Source of the DNA: an uncultured Candidatus Saccharibacteria bacterium
Lineage (GTDB): Bacteria; Patescibacteriota; Saccharimonadia; Saccharimonadales; Saccharimonadaceae
Assembly (NCBI GenBank): GCA_947253405.1
Contig: CAMXZF010000001.1
Span: 1 to 45,689, forward strand
DNA: 45,689 nt
Direction of reading: 5' to 3'
Of the stretch, positions 1-7,972 are shown piece after piece. Both the position numbers and the translations under genes were made by a program. The notes beneath the pieces are model-generated. The model was not told the origin of the DNA. It made no database searches and was given only the letters and a program-made list of their open reading frames with translations. Within the stretch, counting starts at the first letter, position 1; each line of letters begins with the position of its first letter.

Positions 1-242
1 CCCCCCCCCAGGTGGTGGAAGGATAGTTAGTTTTTTTATTTGATAGCTCTACCATTATTTATACCTCTTAACTCTTTTCTGTTTGTTTTTTAATTTATAG
101 ACAGTTTTTTATTTTCTATATAGTTTATGGTTATATTGTAGCATAAATCAATTAAAGATGTAGCCTAATTGGCTTTTATTCCAGTATTTTTTTATTTGTA
201 CTATAATTAAACTAACTAGAAATTAATGAATGGTAGTTAAAT
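1..242. other. Contig start, non-coding; begins with a C homopolymer
   Basis: No coding region is visible. The first nine bases are all C, which is out of character for this AT-rich sequence and may be the complement of a poly-G sequencing artefact. The rest is A/T-rich. A TATAAT at 202-207 is a possible -10 for the gene starting at 243, but no good -35 is seen 17 nt upstream of it. Confidence 0.5.
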
Positions 243-860
243 ATGAAAAAACTTAAAGACTCTAAAAAATTAAAATCTGATCAACCGATAGAAAAAACGC
301 TGTGGCTATCAGTGATTATCAGCGGGATTGTTAACATTGCCTTTGGCGCCCTTAGTTTAATTATTCCTAACACCCTGATTAGTATTTTTATTTACAGCTT
401 TAGTTTGTTTATAGTGATTGTCGCAGTGATCGCTCTAGCGCAATCGCTAACAGATATCAAGCCGAGTGCTAATTGGTGGTTATCTATCCTATTTACTTTG
501 TGCGGTATTAGTATCGGCGTCTTTACAATTTTTAACCCTGTAATCACCCGTGCCTTGCTACCGATTCTTTTAGCAGTATTTATATTTATTGGCACTATAC
601 TGAATTTACTGGCTAGTTCTTTTGTTGGTAAAAATCAAGCTAAGTTACCTTTAGTAGTAATCGGCATTATTGGTATAATTTTCGGCTTTATCGTACTATT
701 GCAGCCACATTTAAGCGCCGATAGTTCAATCTGGCTAATTGGCTGCTACATATTATTGCAAGGTCTAGTTAGCGAGGCCGGCGCTTGGTATTTATATAAT
801 AATAAACAGACTAAAGGCTCTGTAACTATCAAGTCTAAAGACAAAAGCTTAGATAGTTAA
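243..860 (+). CDS. HdeD/DUF308-like membrane protein
   Basis: A 205-residue integral membrane protein with about six hydrophobic segments arranged as hairpins after a charged, Lys-rich N-terminus of about 20 residues. Repeated Gly-rich helices (for example FGALSLIIPN and IIGIIFGFIVLLQP) match the internal repeat pattern of the HdeD/DUF308 family. In enterobacteria HdeD is linked to acid resistance, but most members have no defined role, so no function is assigned. It lies five bases upstream of uppP, so the two are probably co-transcribed. No strong Shine-Dalgarno sequence precedes the ATG. The family call is by overall pattern rather than catalytic motifs. Confidence 0.7.
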   Translation: MKKLKDSKKLKSDQPIEKTLWLSVIISGIVNIAFGALSLIIPNTLISIFIYSFSLFIVIVAVIALAQSLTDIKPSANWWLSILFTLCGISIGVFTIFNPVITRALLPILLAVFIFIGTILNLLASSFVGKNQAKLPLVVIGIIGIIFGFIVLLQPHLSADSSIWLIGCYILLQGLVSEAGAWYLYNNKQTKGSVTIKSKDKSLDS

Positions 861-865
861 GTAAT

Positions 866-1669
866 ATGTTTAATGTATTTCATGTTTTAATTCTTGGCAT
901 TACGCAAGGATTAACTGAATTTATCCCCGTATCTTCATCTGGCCACATTTTAATAATCAGTAACCTATTAAGGGTTGAAACTGATGCGCACCTATTAATG
1001 CAATCACTTGATTTTGGCACTATTATAGTTCTGCTGCTATTTTTCCGTAAAAGAATTCACCAAATGATTAGCGCCATAATAAAAAAGCATGACTATCGCC
1101 TATTAAGAAATATTATAATAACCAGCCTACCAGCAGGGCTAGTCGGATTTACATTTGCAAGTTACATTGAAAAAGCTAGTTTTTTTACCAGCAGTTTAGT
1201 GATCAGCTTGGGCCTAATAATTTTAGGTACACTAATGGTGCTAATTAAAAAACTGCCTAAACTAACCGCCGTTGATAACGGCGATGATTTGTCTAAAAAG
1301 CGCTCTTTAATAATTGGTCTAATGCAAGTGTTAGCTTTAATCCCCGGCGTGTCGCGATCTGGGTCAACTATCTTAGCTTCTCGATTAATGGGTCTTAATA
1401 GTCAAAAAGCGGCCGAATACTCCTTTTTGGTATCAATCCCCATAATGTTAGGACTGGCAGCTAAGCTAATAATTAAAGATGGCAGCTGGCTCTTACAAAA
1501 CTATTCCAGCGTTGCCATTGGTAACATTGCATCATTTATAGCCGGCTTAATAGCCGTTAGATTTTTGTTTAAATATTTAAGTAATCATGATTTAGAAATT
1601 TTTGGCTGGTATCGCATAAGTCTTGGCGTCATTGTTATGTTTTTAATCGCTAGTGGGGTTACATTTTAA
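866..1669 (+). CDS. uppP: Undecaprenyl-diphosphatase (UppP/BacA)
   Basis: A 267-residue polytopic membrane enzyme that dephosphorylates undecaprenyl diphosphate and so recycles the lipid carrier for peptidoglycan and other wall polymers. The family's two signature regions are present: TEFIPVSSSGH near residue 20, with the catalytic Glu and Ser-rich loop, and PGVSRSGSTI near residue 155. Length is normal for the family (about 265-275). The start lies five bases after the preceding gene. It fits with murJ, mltG and the wall lytic protein elsewhere in the window as part of a working peptidoglycan pathway. Confidence 0.96.
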   Translation: MFNVFHVLILGITQGLTEFIPVSSSGHILIISNLLRVETDAHLLMQSLDFGTIIVLLLFFRKRIHQMISAIIKKHDYRLLRNIIITSLPAGLVGFTFASYIEKASFFTSSLVISLGLIILGTLMVLIKKLPKLTAVDNGDDLSKKRSLIIGLMQVLALIPGVSRSGSTILASRLMGLNSQKAAEYSFLVSIPIMLGLAAKLIIKDGSWLLQNYSSVAIGNIASFIAGLIAVRFLFKYLSNHDLEIFGWYRISLGVIVMFLIASGVTF

Positions 1670-1718
1670 GTAACTTTAACTTGGGATTTTTGCAGCCTTA
1701 GACTATAATATAATTAAC

Positions 1719-1732
1719 TATAATGTAGGGGG
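1719..1732 (+). promoter_or_regulatory. Probable promoter -10 and ribosome binding site for the 1740 gene
   Basis: A TATAAT at 1719-1724, with another at 1704-1709, is followed by an AGGGGGG run ending about 8 nt before the GTG start. This is one of the stronger ribosome binding sites in the window and it supports the GTG start. No convincing -35 was found. Confidence 0.45.
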
Positions 1733-1739
1733 GTATTAG

Positions 1740-3911
1740 GTGCTATCAACTATCAAACCAGATAAAAATAACGACCCAGTCAAGTTAATTAGTACCATTC
1801 TATTTAGTGGCATAGCGGTGTGGCGCAAACGGCTAGCGCTATCGATACTGTTATCTTTTTTATCAGTTAGCCTAATATTGGTAACACTATACGGCGCCAA
1901 ATTAAATCTAACCAACGTTTTTTATATTTATATACCACTAACAACTCTCCTGCTTGCAACTATTGCATTAATATTTAACGGTGCTGGATTTTTTAGACGA
2001 GCCTTTAACGACCTAAAGCGCCGTCAGCTAAGCTCGAACACCATCACTGTATTAGGTGTAATTACTTTATATAGCTATAGTCTATCCATCTATATAACCA
2101 ATTATTTAAGTGGTAGTTTTTCCCTAAAATTTGACGCTATCAAAATGTCGTCACTATACTTTTGTCTTGTCGTTTTAATCCTCTTTTTAGCTACCATTTC
2201 AAAGTATATTGAGGCTAGCTATAAGTCCAAAAATAAAAAATCAATTAACGCCTTAACCGCGTCAATCCCAAGTGTTTCCCACCTTTTAGTTGGTAGCTAT
2301 ATATCAGATATACCGACAAGACAAATTAAGTTAAAAGATAAATTACTAATAAAGCCCAAAGAAGTTATTCCAGTAGACGGTATAGTCACAAACGGAAATA
2401 CGGTCGTTAACGAATCTGCCCTGACTGGTGAAAGCATTAATGTTGACAAGCACGTTGGCGATAGCGTTACTGGCGGAACTTTAAATGGCCACGGCCTTAT
2501 AGAAATTCAAGTCACGAGAATTGGTCGCGACACAACTTTGGCGCAAATAATCTCTACTACTAATAAAGCAAAACTAGAAAAACTACCAATTGATAAGTTG
2601 TCAAACCAAATAGCAGCCGTTTTAGTTCCTCTAATTTTAGTTATATCAGTCGCCAGCTTTTTGATCTGCTTTTTCTACCTAAAAAAACAGCTCGACTACT
2701 CTTTAGCAGTTGCCATTGCCGTTGTTACCGTAGCCCTACCCTACACCTTTTCACTAGCTAGTACTAGCGCTAATTGGTTTGGCCTGTGGCGCGCTAAGCG
2801 CAAAAACATCGTCATTAAGGATGCCAATATCTTACAGACACTGTCGCGCGTTAATGCGATCGTATTTGATAAAACTGGCACATTAACTGTTGGTAAGCCA
2901 GAAATAACCGACATAATTCCCATAGATAAAAGCTTTAGCAAAAAGGAAATCCTACAAATAGCTTATAGCCTAGAAAATAAAGTCGAACATAACTTTGCTA
3001 GAGCGGTCATTAAAAAAGCTAGAAAAGCAAAGCTAAAACTATTAAATACAACTGATTTTTCTAATATACCAGGATATGGTGTGACTGGAATGGTTGAAGG
3101 TGGCAAGTACTACCTAGGCAACAATAAGCTTTTTGAAAAATATTTTAAATCTAAATCTAAATTGCCTTCCGAATTTGCTAAGCTAGAAAAAGCTGGTAAA
3201 TCAATTAGTTATTTATTTAAAGATAGCAACATAATTGCTGTTATTGCCATTGCTGATCAACCCAAAAAGACATCAGCTAAAGCTATTAAGCTACTGAATA
3301 AACTTGGGATAGAAACTTATATACTATCAGGTGACAATCAAATAACTGTTCAAGCGATAGCGCGTCGACTTGGCATTAAAAATGTAGTATCAGAAATGCT
3401 TCCTGATGAAAAATTTAAATACATAAATAAGCTTAGACGATCTGGTCATGTAGTGGCAATGGTGGGTGATGGTAATAATGACGCTCCGGCTATTGCGACA
3501 GCTGATGTCGGTATATCATTAGGTCAAATTAGTGATGTAACCACAACCACCAGCGATGTCAGCTTGCTGTCAGACGATCCAACTAACGTTTGTTATGTAA
3601 TTAAACTAGCAATGGAAACAGTTAGTAAAATTAAGCAAAATGTCTTTTTTGCCCTGTTCTATAGTTTGATCAGCGTATCATTATTGCTGTCACATGTATT
3701 ATTAAGCTCCGGCAATTATTACATGAGCCTTAGCTGGTTAACACCACCCATAATGATTGGCGTAGTTATGTTAATAACCTTTTGTGCGATGTTTATTAAC
3801 TGCCTAAGCCTGCAATCAACCCACGAAAAGCATTTTAATCTAGCCGGTTTTTTATTGCCGATTGTCGTTTGGGCTTTTGCTTCTGCAGTTTATATAAAAT
3901 TAATATTCTAA
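1740..3911 (+). CDS. P-type cation-transporting ATPase with an atypical ion-site motif
   Basis: A 723-residue P-type ATPase. The actuator-domain TGES is at about residues 229-232, the phosphorylated Asp is in DKTGTLT (D377), and the hinge GDGNNDAP is near residue 576. Several membrane segments lie before, between and after these domains. The layout is that of heavy-metal (P1B) pumps, but the helix before the phosphorylation domain reads VALPYTFSLA (V331 onward) where these pumps normally carry CPC, CPH or SPC. The usual metal-binding cysteines are therefore absent and the substrate cannot be inferred. No N-terminal metal-binding domain is seen. GTG start with a strong purine-rich ribosome binding site. 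Pump class is sure, ion unknown. Confidence 0.9.
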   Translation: MLSTIKPDKNNDPVKLISTILFSGIAVWRKRLALSILLSFLSVSLILVTLYGAKLNLTNVFYIYIPLTTLLLATIALIFNGAGFFRRAFNDLKRRQLSSNTITVLGVITLYSYSLSIYITNYLSGSFSLKFDAIKMSSLYFCLVVLILFLATISKYIEASYKSKNKKSINALTASIPSVSHLLVGSYISDIPTRQIKLKDKLLIKPKEVIPVDGIVTNGNTVVNESALTGESINVDKHVGDSVTGGTLNGHGLIEIQVTRIGRDTTLAQIISTTNKAKLEKLPIDKLSNQIAAVLVPLILVISVASFLICFFYLKKQLDYSLAVAIAVVTVALPYTFSLASTSANWFGLWRAKRKNIVIKDANILQTLSRVNAIVFDKTGTLTVGKPEITDIIPIDKSFSKKEILQIAYSLENKVEHNFARAVIKKARKAKLKLLNTTDFSNIPGYGVTGMVEGGKYYLGNNKLFEKYFKSKSKLPSEFAKLEKAGKSISYLFKDSNIIAVIAIADQPKKTSAKAIKLLNKLGIETYILSGDNQITVQAIARRLGIKNVVSEMLPDEKFKYINKLRRSGHVVAMVGDGNNDAPAIATADVGISLGQISDVTTTTSDVSLLSDDPTNVCYVIKLAMETVSKIKQNVFFALFYSLISVSLLLSHVLLSSGNYYMSLSWLTPPIMIGVVMLITFCAMFINCLSLQSTHEKHFNLAGFLLPIVVWAFASAVYIKLIF

Positions 3912-3922
3912 ATAAAGTCAAT

Positions 3923-3997
3923 TGGTGCGGGCGGGGAGAATCGAACTCCCGTCGCAAGTTTGGAAAACTCGAATATTAACCACTATACGACACCCGC
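3923..3997 (-). tRNA. tRNA-Gly (anticodon UCC), CCA encoded
   Basis: The reverse strand folds into a full cloverleaf. The acceptor stem GCGGGTG pairs with CGCCCGC (one G-U), followed by discriminator A and an encoded CCA. The anticodon arm CGAGT / ACTTG encloses loop TTTCCAA with anticodon TCC, which reads Gly GGA (and GGN). The T arm contains GTTCGATTC. Total length is 75 nt including CCA. Its own promoter lies just upstream at 4007-4015. Confidence 0.95.
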
Positions 3998-4006
3998 AAT
4001 AAAGCC

Positions 4007-4015
4007 ATTATAGCA
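4007..4015 (-). promoter_or_regulatory. Extended -10 promoter of tRNA-Gly
   Basis: TGCTATAAT reads on the minus strand, with the hexamer at 4007-4012, nine bases before the mature tRNA 5' end. The TGn extension is the same as at several protein genes in this window. The -35 region is weak. Confidence 0.65.
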
Positions 4016-4065
4016 TATCTAAACCCTGTTAAATTAAATACGCCCAATTTAATACAATAGATACA

Positions 4066-4317
4066 TTAAGGTTGATCTAATTCAGTTATATTTTCCTCTA
4101 AATTAGCTTTTAAAATATTAATTTTATTTTCAGAATGGCTAATCTTTTGTTTGATTTTGCTGCTTAAAGCAATGCCCTCTTCGAACTTAGCCACAATAAA
4201 ATCAATATCCTTAGAATTACCCTCTATATCGGCGATTACTTGATCTAGCTGCTCCATTAAAGTGCTGATTGAGCTATTGGGTTCTTTACTACTTGGGCTA
4301 TTAAGCTTCTTTGCCAT
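4066..4317 (-). CDS. xseB: Exodeoxyribonuclease VII small subunit
   Basis: An 83-residue acidic helical protein. The central region (about residues 15-75) has the family pattern: an amphipathic helix with an EQLDQVIADIE-like stretch, then FEEGIALSSKIKQKI. It assembles with XseA into the large oligomeric nuclease that degrades single-stranded DNA to oligonucleotides. It overlaps the 3' end of xseA by 17 nt and has a clear GGAG seven bases before the ATG, so it is translated in tandem with xseA. The Ser/Asn-rich N- and C-terminal tails are variable in the family. Confidence 0.88.
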   Translation of the reverse strand: MAKKLNSPSSKEPNSSISTLMEQLDQVIADIEGNSKDIDFIVAKFEEGIALSSKIKQKISHSENKINILKANLEENITELDQP

Positions 4318-5485
4318 TGTTATACTCCTTTAACTTTTTATCTACTTTATTAACTTTAGCGTTAATTAAATACTTGTCAGTTTCAACTAAAATATCTTTA
4401 CCGATAGTTGGTGTCACGTTGAATGTCTTTTTAGTTTTGCTATCCCACAAAATTGCATAGCCCCTTTTAAGCGCTAGCTGCGGATCATAGGCTTTTAAAA
4501 TATTATTTTTATAATCTAATGAGCTTTTAATGTTGTAGATACTACGATCTATAGTTTCCATAAGCTTCCTAGAACTATTCGTTAGTTGCTGGTGATAAAA
4601 TTCCATACTATATTGCAAATTATTAACCACGCTACTTAGTTTGCTGTCTATCATGTCTATCACTTCTGATTTATCACTTAATAAAATTTGCGCCACATTG
4701 GATGGTGTTGATCCAACTTGATCAGCCGCTAAATCAGCTAAAGTGGTATCAATTTCGTGACCAATACCAGTAATAACTGGTTGCCGTGATCCAGCAATAG
4801 CCCGCACAAGTTTTTCATCATCAAAAGCAGCTAAATCATCGCGCGATCCCCCGCCCCTTAAAATAGCAATAACTTGCGGCGGATCAACTAATTGATTAAA
4901 CTGGCTGATTGCGTTAATTATCTGATCCGGCGCCTTATCACCCTGAACCTGCACCGGAATAACATCAATGGTTAAGCCACCAATACGTTCATTGGCTATT
5001 TTAATAAAATCACTATAGCCAGCCGCTTGAAGCGACGAAATTACGCCAATGTGCTCTGGCATATTAGGTAGCGGACGCTTACGTTCAACCTTAAACAAGC
5101 CTTCTGACGCCAACTTCTTTTTTAATAACTCAAATGATTTTTTAATCGATCCGTGGCCAACTGGTTTAACTGTCTGAATAGTTAAAGAAAATTTTCCCCA
5201 TTTGGTAATATTTGGCTTAGCAGTGATTGCAACCTGCATGCCATCTTCTATAGCGGTACGCAAAGCAAAAACTGACATAAAACAGCTTAATGAAGCCGTA
5301 TTATCTTTGATATCGAAAAAGACCCACTTACCTTGATTAACTTTAAAATTAGCGACCTCGCCAACAATACTCACAATCGGCATACTGGTGCCAATCACCT
5401 GATTAAATAAATCTAAAGCCTCAGATACAGTCAAGCCATCTAGCTCAATAGAAGATTTGGAATCATAATCTAAAGCACTAAACAT
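4301..5485 (-). CDS. xseA: Exodeoxyribonuclease VII large subunit
   Basis: A 394-residue protein from the chosen start. It has an N-terminal OB-fold (LTVSEALDLFNQVIG through the GKWVFFDIKD region), a nuclease core with HIGVISSLQAAGYSDF and ILRGGGSRDDLAAFDDE, then the ITGIGHEIDTTLADLAAD catalytic region and a C-terminal coiled coil ending in LKRGYAIL. The preferred ATG at 5485 overlaps the stop of the upstream gene by 8 nt; a longer reading starting further upstream would run deeper into that gene. It is somewhat shorter than E. coli XseA (456). It degrades single-stranded DNA together with XseB. Confidence 0.93.
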   Translation of the reverse strand: MFSALDYDSKSSIELDGLTVSEALDLFNQVIGTSMPIVSIVGEVANFKVNQGKWVFFDIKDNTASLSCFMSVFALRTAIEDGMQVAITAKPNITKWGKFSLTIQTVKPVGHGSIKKSFELLKKKLASEGLFKVERKRPLPNMPEHIGVISSLQAAGYSDFIKIANERIGGLTIDVIPVQVQGDKAPDQIINAISQFNQLVDPPQVIAILRGGGSRDDLAAFDDEKLVRAIAGSRQPVITGIGHEIDTTLADLAADQVGSTPSNVAQILLSDKSEVIDMIDSKLSSVVNNLQYSMEFYHQQLTNSSRKLMETIDRSIYNIKSSLDYKNNILKAYDPQLALKRGYAILWDSKTKKTFNVTPTIGKDILVETDKYLINAKVNKVDKKLKEYNNGKEA

Positions 5486-6596
5486 CTTTATTAACAGGAG
5501 TTGGCTTACCATATTTATTTAAAGCACGCTGATAAAAGATAAAGCCAGTCGAAATCGTACCAACAAGAAGTAGCATGCGAGTTAAGATAACGCCAGCAAA
5601 ACTAGCGTCGGCGCTTACGCCACCAGCCACTAAAACACCTACCATGATAACTTCATAAGCACCAATTCCACCGGGCGTGACCATTAAGCCACCGCCAAGA
5701 GTAGCCGCACCATAGGCAATTAAAAGAATTGCTGGATTGACAAATTCACCTAGACTACAAAAAGCAACAAAGAATAACGCCACATCTAAAATATTAAATA
5801 TAAAACTCCAAATAATTGGCTTTTTAAGCATGTTTTTATCCGCCTTCATGACGCTATAATCACTATGTAAATCAAAGAAAAATTCATCTAATTTACGAGC
5901 ATTAACCTTCTTTCTGGAACGACCAAAAGTTAGCTTTTTGATTATTTTGTTAAGGCTATTTGATAACCAGTGCGAAAAACTATTAATACGACTTTTGCTA
6001 CCAGCAACATAATTACCGAAAGCTACTACTAAAATTAAAGTCGTAATAGAGATGGCTGTGGCCACCACTACCCAATTTGCTGTGCGATTTTCCATAGTTG
6101 CCCAAACTAACGCAACTGCCATTAACACCATAAAAGTACCGAACTGTACCACTAGGCGCATAATTTGAGCTAAAGTTGCCTGGCCAGAGGATACACCATA
6201 TTTAGATAAGCGCCATACCATGTAAGACGCACCACTAATTCCCGCCGAAGGAAAAACATGATTCACAAAGCTAAATTCTAGCGACATACCTGTAGCCTGA
6301 AGCGCGCTCAATTTGCGCAGTTGCCCTCGCGATCGTAAATAAGTGAAAAAAACTTCCGTATTAGCATAATATGACGCAAACTGTAATGGTATAAGTAGCA
6401 AAATAAGCCAAATATTAGTCTTAGAAAGTAATTTAAAAGCTTCTACAATTTCTTTTCTAGCACTAATAAAAATAATAATCAAAAGCACAATCGTGCAAAC
6501 ATTTAAATAAAAACGCCATCCACCCCAACCCTTTTTTTGGACATGATTACGAGCAAGGCGATAATGACGCCGAAAATCAGAACTAAAATTAGCCAT
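5478..6596 (-). CDS. YbhN/UPF0104-type flippase-like membrane protein (LPG-synthase TM domain)
   Basis: A 372-residue polytopic membrane protein with about eight hydrophobic segments and a basic N-terminus. Typical elements of the lysylphosphatidylglycerol-synthase transmembrane (UPF0104) family are present: FSFVNHVFPSAGISGASY near residue 110 and GGGLMVTPGGIGAYEV near residue 300. Members act as lipid or lipid-linked sugar flippases, or as the flippase half of MprF. The soluble aminoacyl-transfer domain of MprF is absent, so aminoacylation is not expected. It is probably the first gene of an operon with xseA and xseB. A TTGCTATAAT box ends 12 nt before the ATG, giving a very short leader. 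Confidence 0.8.
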   Translation of the reverse strand: MANFSSDFRRHYRLARNHVQKKGWGGWRFYLNVCTIVLLIIIFISARKEIVEAFKLLSKTNIWLILLLIPLQFASYYANTEVFFTYLRSRGQLRKLSALQATGMSLEFSFVNHVFPSAGISGASYMVWRLSKYGVSSGQATLAQIMRLVVQFGTFMVLMAVALVWATMENRTANWVVVATAISITTLILVVAFGNYVAGSKSRINSFSHWLSNSLNKIIKKLTFGRSRKKVNARKLDEFFFDLHSDYSVMKADKNMLKKPIIWSFIFNILDVALFFVAFCSLGEFVNPAILLIAYGAATLGGGLMVTPGGIGAYEVIMVGVLVAGGVSADASFAGVILTRMLLLVGTISTGFIFYQRALNKYGKPTPVNKDV

Positions 6597-6608
6597 AAGT
6601 TAAGTAGT

Positions 6609-6617
6609 ATTATAGCA
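6609..6617 (-). promoter_or_regulatory. Extended -10 promoter of the YbhN-like gene
   Basis: TGCTATAAT on the minus strand, 12 nt before the ATG at 6596. It sits only about 10-20 nt beyond the terminator of array gene A, so the array and this operon are insulated by that terminator. Confidence 0.6.
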
Positions 6618-6626
6618 ATATGGGGC

Positions 6627-6670
6627 GAAAAAAGTAATGGCCCCATGCCGGTATAAGTTGGCATGGGGCC
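6627..6670 (-). terminator. Terminator of array gene A
   Basis: Read on the minus strand: GGCCCCATGCC, a 10-nt loop, then GGCATGGGGCC (11 bp, perfect; arms at 6639-6670), followed by ATTACTTTTTT. This is a classic intrinsic terminator. Confidence 0.9.
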
Positions 6671-6706
6671 GAGAGATAGATTTATTTTGTTGCTATCCTG
6701 TATTGG

Positions 6707-7093
6707 TTATATGGCTTGCATAAAGCTTAATGGATCATTCCACCACGAAATATCTTCTATGCCCCCAAAATCATCTGGAGTATTAAGAGATCCTTCTCGG
6801 GTAGAGATATTGTAGGTAAATGAAATGTCATTATGAATTTTGCCATTGCATTCTACATCCACAGAAAACTCAAAGCAGCCATCTTCAGGGATCATAAACG
6901 AATCGTCAGTGTAGCATGGATCAATTCGATTAATCCGATATACATTTAGACGGTAACGTTGTTGCGTCCCATTCCTTCTTACCTCTATCGGCAAATTTAG
7001 TCCTGCTTTCCTCCCAGGATTTGTTATATAACATAACTTAATAATTTGCTGCAAAGAAGGGCCATTCTTTATTTTATAGCAATTATTATACAT
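6707..7093 (-). CDS. Array gene A: small protein of the GPS(I/L)...F(I/T)YN family, unknown function
   Basis: A 128-residue soluble-looking protein with no signal peptide or membrane segment. I recognise no known family. It aligns with its three neighbours through YKIKNGPSLQQI near the N-terminus, RINRIDPCY in the middle and a late FTYNISTREGSL. The Gly-Pro-Ser turn and the F-x-YN strand are the family's best-conserved points. The C-terminal SFMQ is shared with gene B. The ATG at 7093 is chosen because an upstream TTG in frame would start inside leader hairpin II. A weak AGAAAGA precedes the ATG. It is the most diverged copy together with C. Cytoplasmic location is inferred only from the absence of export signals. 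Confidence 0.75.
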   Translation of the reverse strand: MYNNCYKIKNGPSLQQIIKLCYITNPGRKAGLNLPIEVRRNGTQQRYRLNVYRINRIDPCYTDDSFMIPEDGCFEFSVDVECNGKIHNDISFTYNISTREGSLNTPDDFGGIEDISWWNDPLSFMQAI

Positions 7094-7108
7094 GTCTATC
7101 TGTCTTTC

Positions 7109-7163
7109 TAATGAGCTTACCAAATGCCTTGGTAATGTGGCGGTATGGATATTGATACCATAC
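7109..7163 (-). promoter_or_regulatory. Structured 5' leader of array gene A
   Basis: Two hairpins in the minus-strand RNA. Hairpin I is GTATGG / CCATAC with a 9-nt loop ending in ATAT (7143-7163). Hairpin II is TTACCAA / TTGGTAA with loop GGCAT (7117-7135). The linker between them is CGCCACA. The loop GGC could pair with the linker GCC as a pseudoknot. It ends with a conserved CATTA just before the ribosome binding site. Confidence 0.7.
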
Positions 7164-7171
7164 TGGTTATA

Positions 7172-7200
7172 TTTATATCATATATACATTGAATTGTCAA
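7172..7200 (-). promoter_or_regulatory. Promoter of array gene A
   Basis: TTGACA (7195-7200), 17-nt spacer, TATAAA (7172-7177) on the minus strand. This is nearly consensus sigma70. It predicts a leader of about 70 nt before the ATG at 7093. Confidence 0.8.
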
Positions 7201-7279
7201 GTAATACCCTCGTGTTTACTTCCTATTTTTTAGCTTAAAATTAATCAATTATATATGTGGCACTTAGGCAATGTAGCGT

Positions 7280-7322
7280 AAAAAGTAAATGGCCCCACGC
7301 CGATATAAGTTGGCATGGGGCC
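7280..7322 (-). terminator. Terminator of array gene B
   Basis: GGCCCCATGCC / GGCGTGGGGCC arms (7291-7322) followed by ATTTACTTTTTA. One pair is U-G in the minus-strand RNA but would be a C-A mismatch in plus-strand RNA, so the hairpin is constrained for minus-strand transcription. Confidence 0.9.
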
Positions 7323-7333
7323 GAGAGATAGAT

Positions 7334-7699
7334 TTATTTTTCTCCTGCTACTCTAGGCAACGGTTGCATAAAGCTTGATGCTTTGAATCGACTGCAAAGT
7401 AATCCTTTTTTAGTAAATGGATTATAAATAAAAGATAGTCGATATGATCTGTCGCCGCACCCTACTTCTACCACAAATCTAGAGCGACCGTCATCGGGAT
7501 TGTCGCTTATGGGAGTGGCTCTAATAAAATGCTTAACCGTAAAGACATAGAGCTGATTTGTCAGCTGGCTGTGCCTTAATCTAAAGCGCAAATTTGCTCC
7601 CTTTCCTAAGCTTGATTGGTAGCAAGTATGCAAACCAATATCACGTATAGAAGGGCCATCCTCGATATGGTATTTGATGTTAGGTTGCCATTTAGACAT
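7334..7699 (-). CDS. Array gene B: small protein of the GPSI.DIGL...FIYNPF family, unknown function
   Basis: A 121-residue protein from the ATG at 7699. An in-frame ATG nine bases earlier would abut the AAAGAG ribosome binding site, so the later one is preferred. It is closest to gene D: YHIEDGPSIRDIGLHTCYQS aligns with YDIESGPSIEDIGLYTCYQS, about two thirds identical over the first 32 residues. Further along are a TPISDN turn, alternating-hydrophobic strands (FVVEVGCG) and FIYNPFTKKGLLC. The C-terminus is SSFMQPLPRVAGEK. There is no signal peptide or membrane segment. The fold may be mostly beta. No known domain recognised. Confidence 0.78.
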   Translation of the reverse strand: MSKWQPNIKYHIEDGPSIRDIGLHTCYQSSLGKGANLRFRLRHSQLTNQLYVFTVKHFIRATPISDNPDDGRSRFVVEVGCGDRSYRLSFIYNPFTKKGLLCSRFKASSFMQPLPRVAGEK

Positions 7700-7718
7700 A
7701 GCTATCATCTCTTTCTTA

Positions 7719-7775
7719 TAATGTACTTACCAGCTGCCCTGGTAATGTGGCGATATGGATATTTACACCATATCG
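7719..7775 (-). promoter_or_regulatory. Structured 5' leader of array gene B
   Basis: Hairpin I is CGATATGG / CCATATCG with a 9-nt loop ending ATAT (7751-7775), two pairs longer than in A. Hairpin II is TTACCAG / CTGGTAA with loop GGCAG (7727-7745). Relative to A, the loop-closing pair has changed from A-U to G-C, a compensatory change. Confidence 0.72.
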
Positions 7776-7781
7776 TAATTA

Positions 7782-7810
7782 TTAATATAATATTAATAGA
7801 AAATTGTCAA
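7782..7810 (-). promoter_or_regulatory. Promoter of array gene B
   Basis: TTGACA (7805-7810), 17-nt spacer, TATTAA (7782-7787) on the minus strand, preceded by the ATTACT found upstream of A and C as well. Confidence 0.78.
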
Positions 7811-7859
7811 GTAATACCGTCTCGCTTGCCTCTTGTTTTTAATAAATATTAATTAAACT

Positions 7860-7902
7860 AAAAAGTAAATGGCCCCATGCCGGTATAAGTTGGCATGGGG
7901 CC
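7860..7902 (-). terminator. Terminator of array gene C
   Basis: GGCCCCATGCC / GGCATGGGGCC arms at 7871-7902, followed by ATTTACTTTTTA on the minus strand. It is preceded by the AAAATAAATC stretch also seen before terminators A and B. Confidence 0.9.
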
Positions 7903-7972
7903 GAGGAGTGGATTTATTTTAATACTTTATAAGCAAACAGAATACATAAAGTCTGACACCTTAATTTAAATC

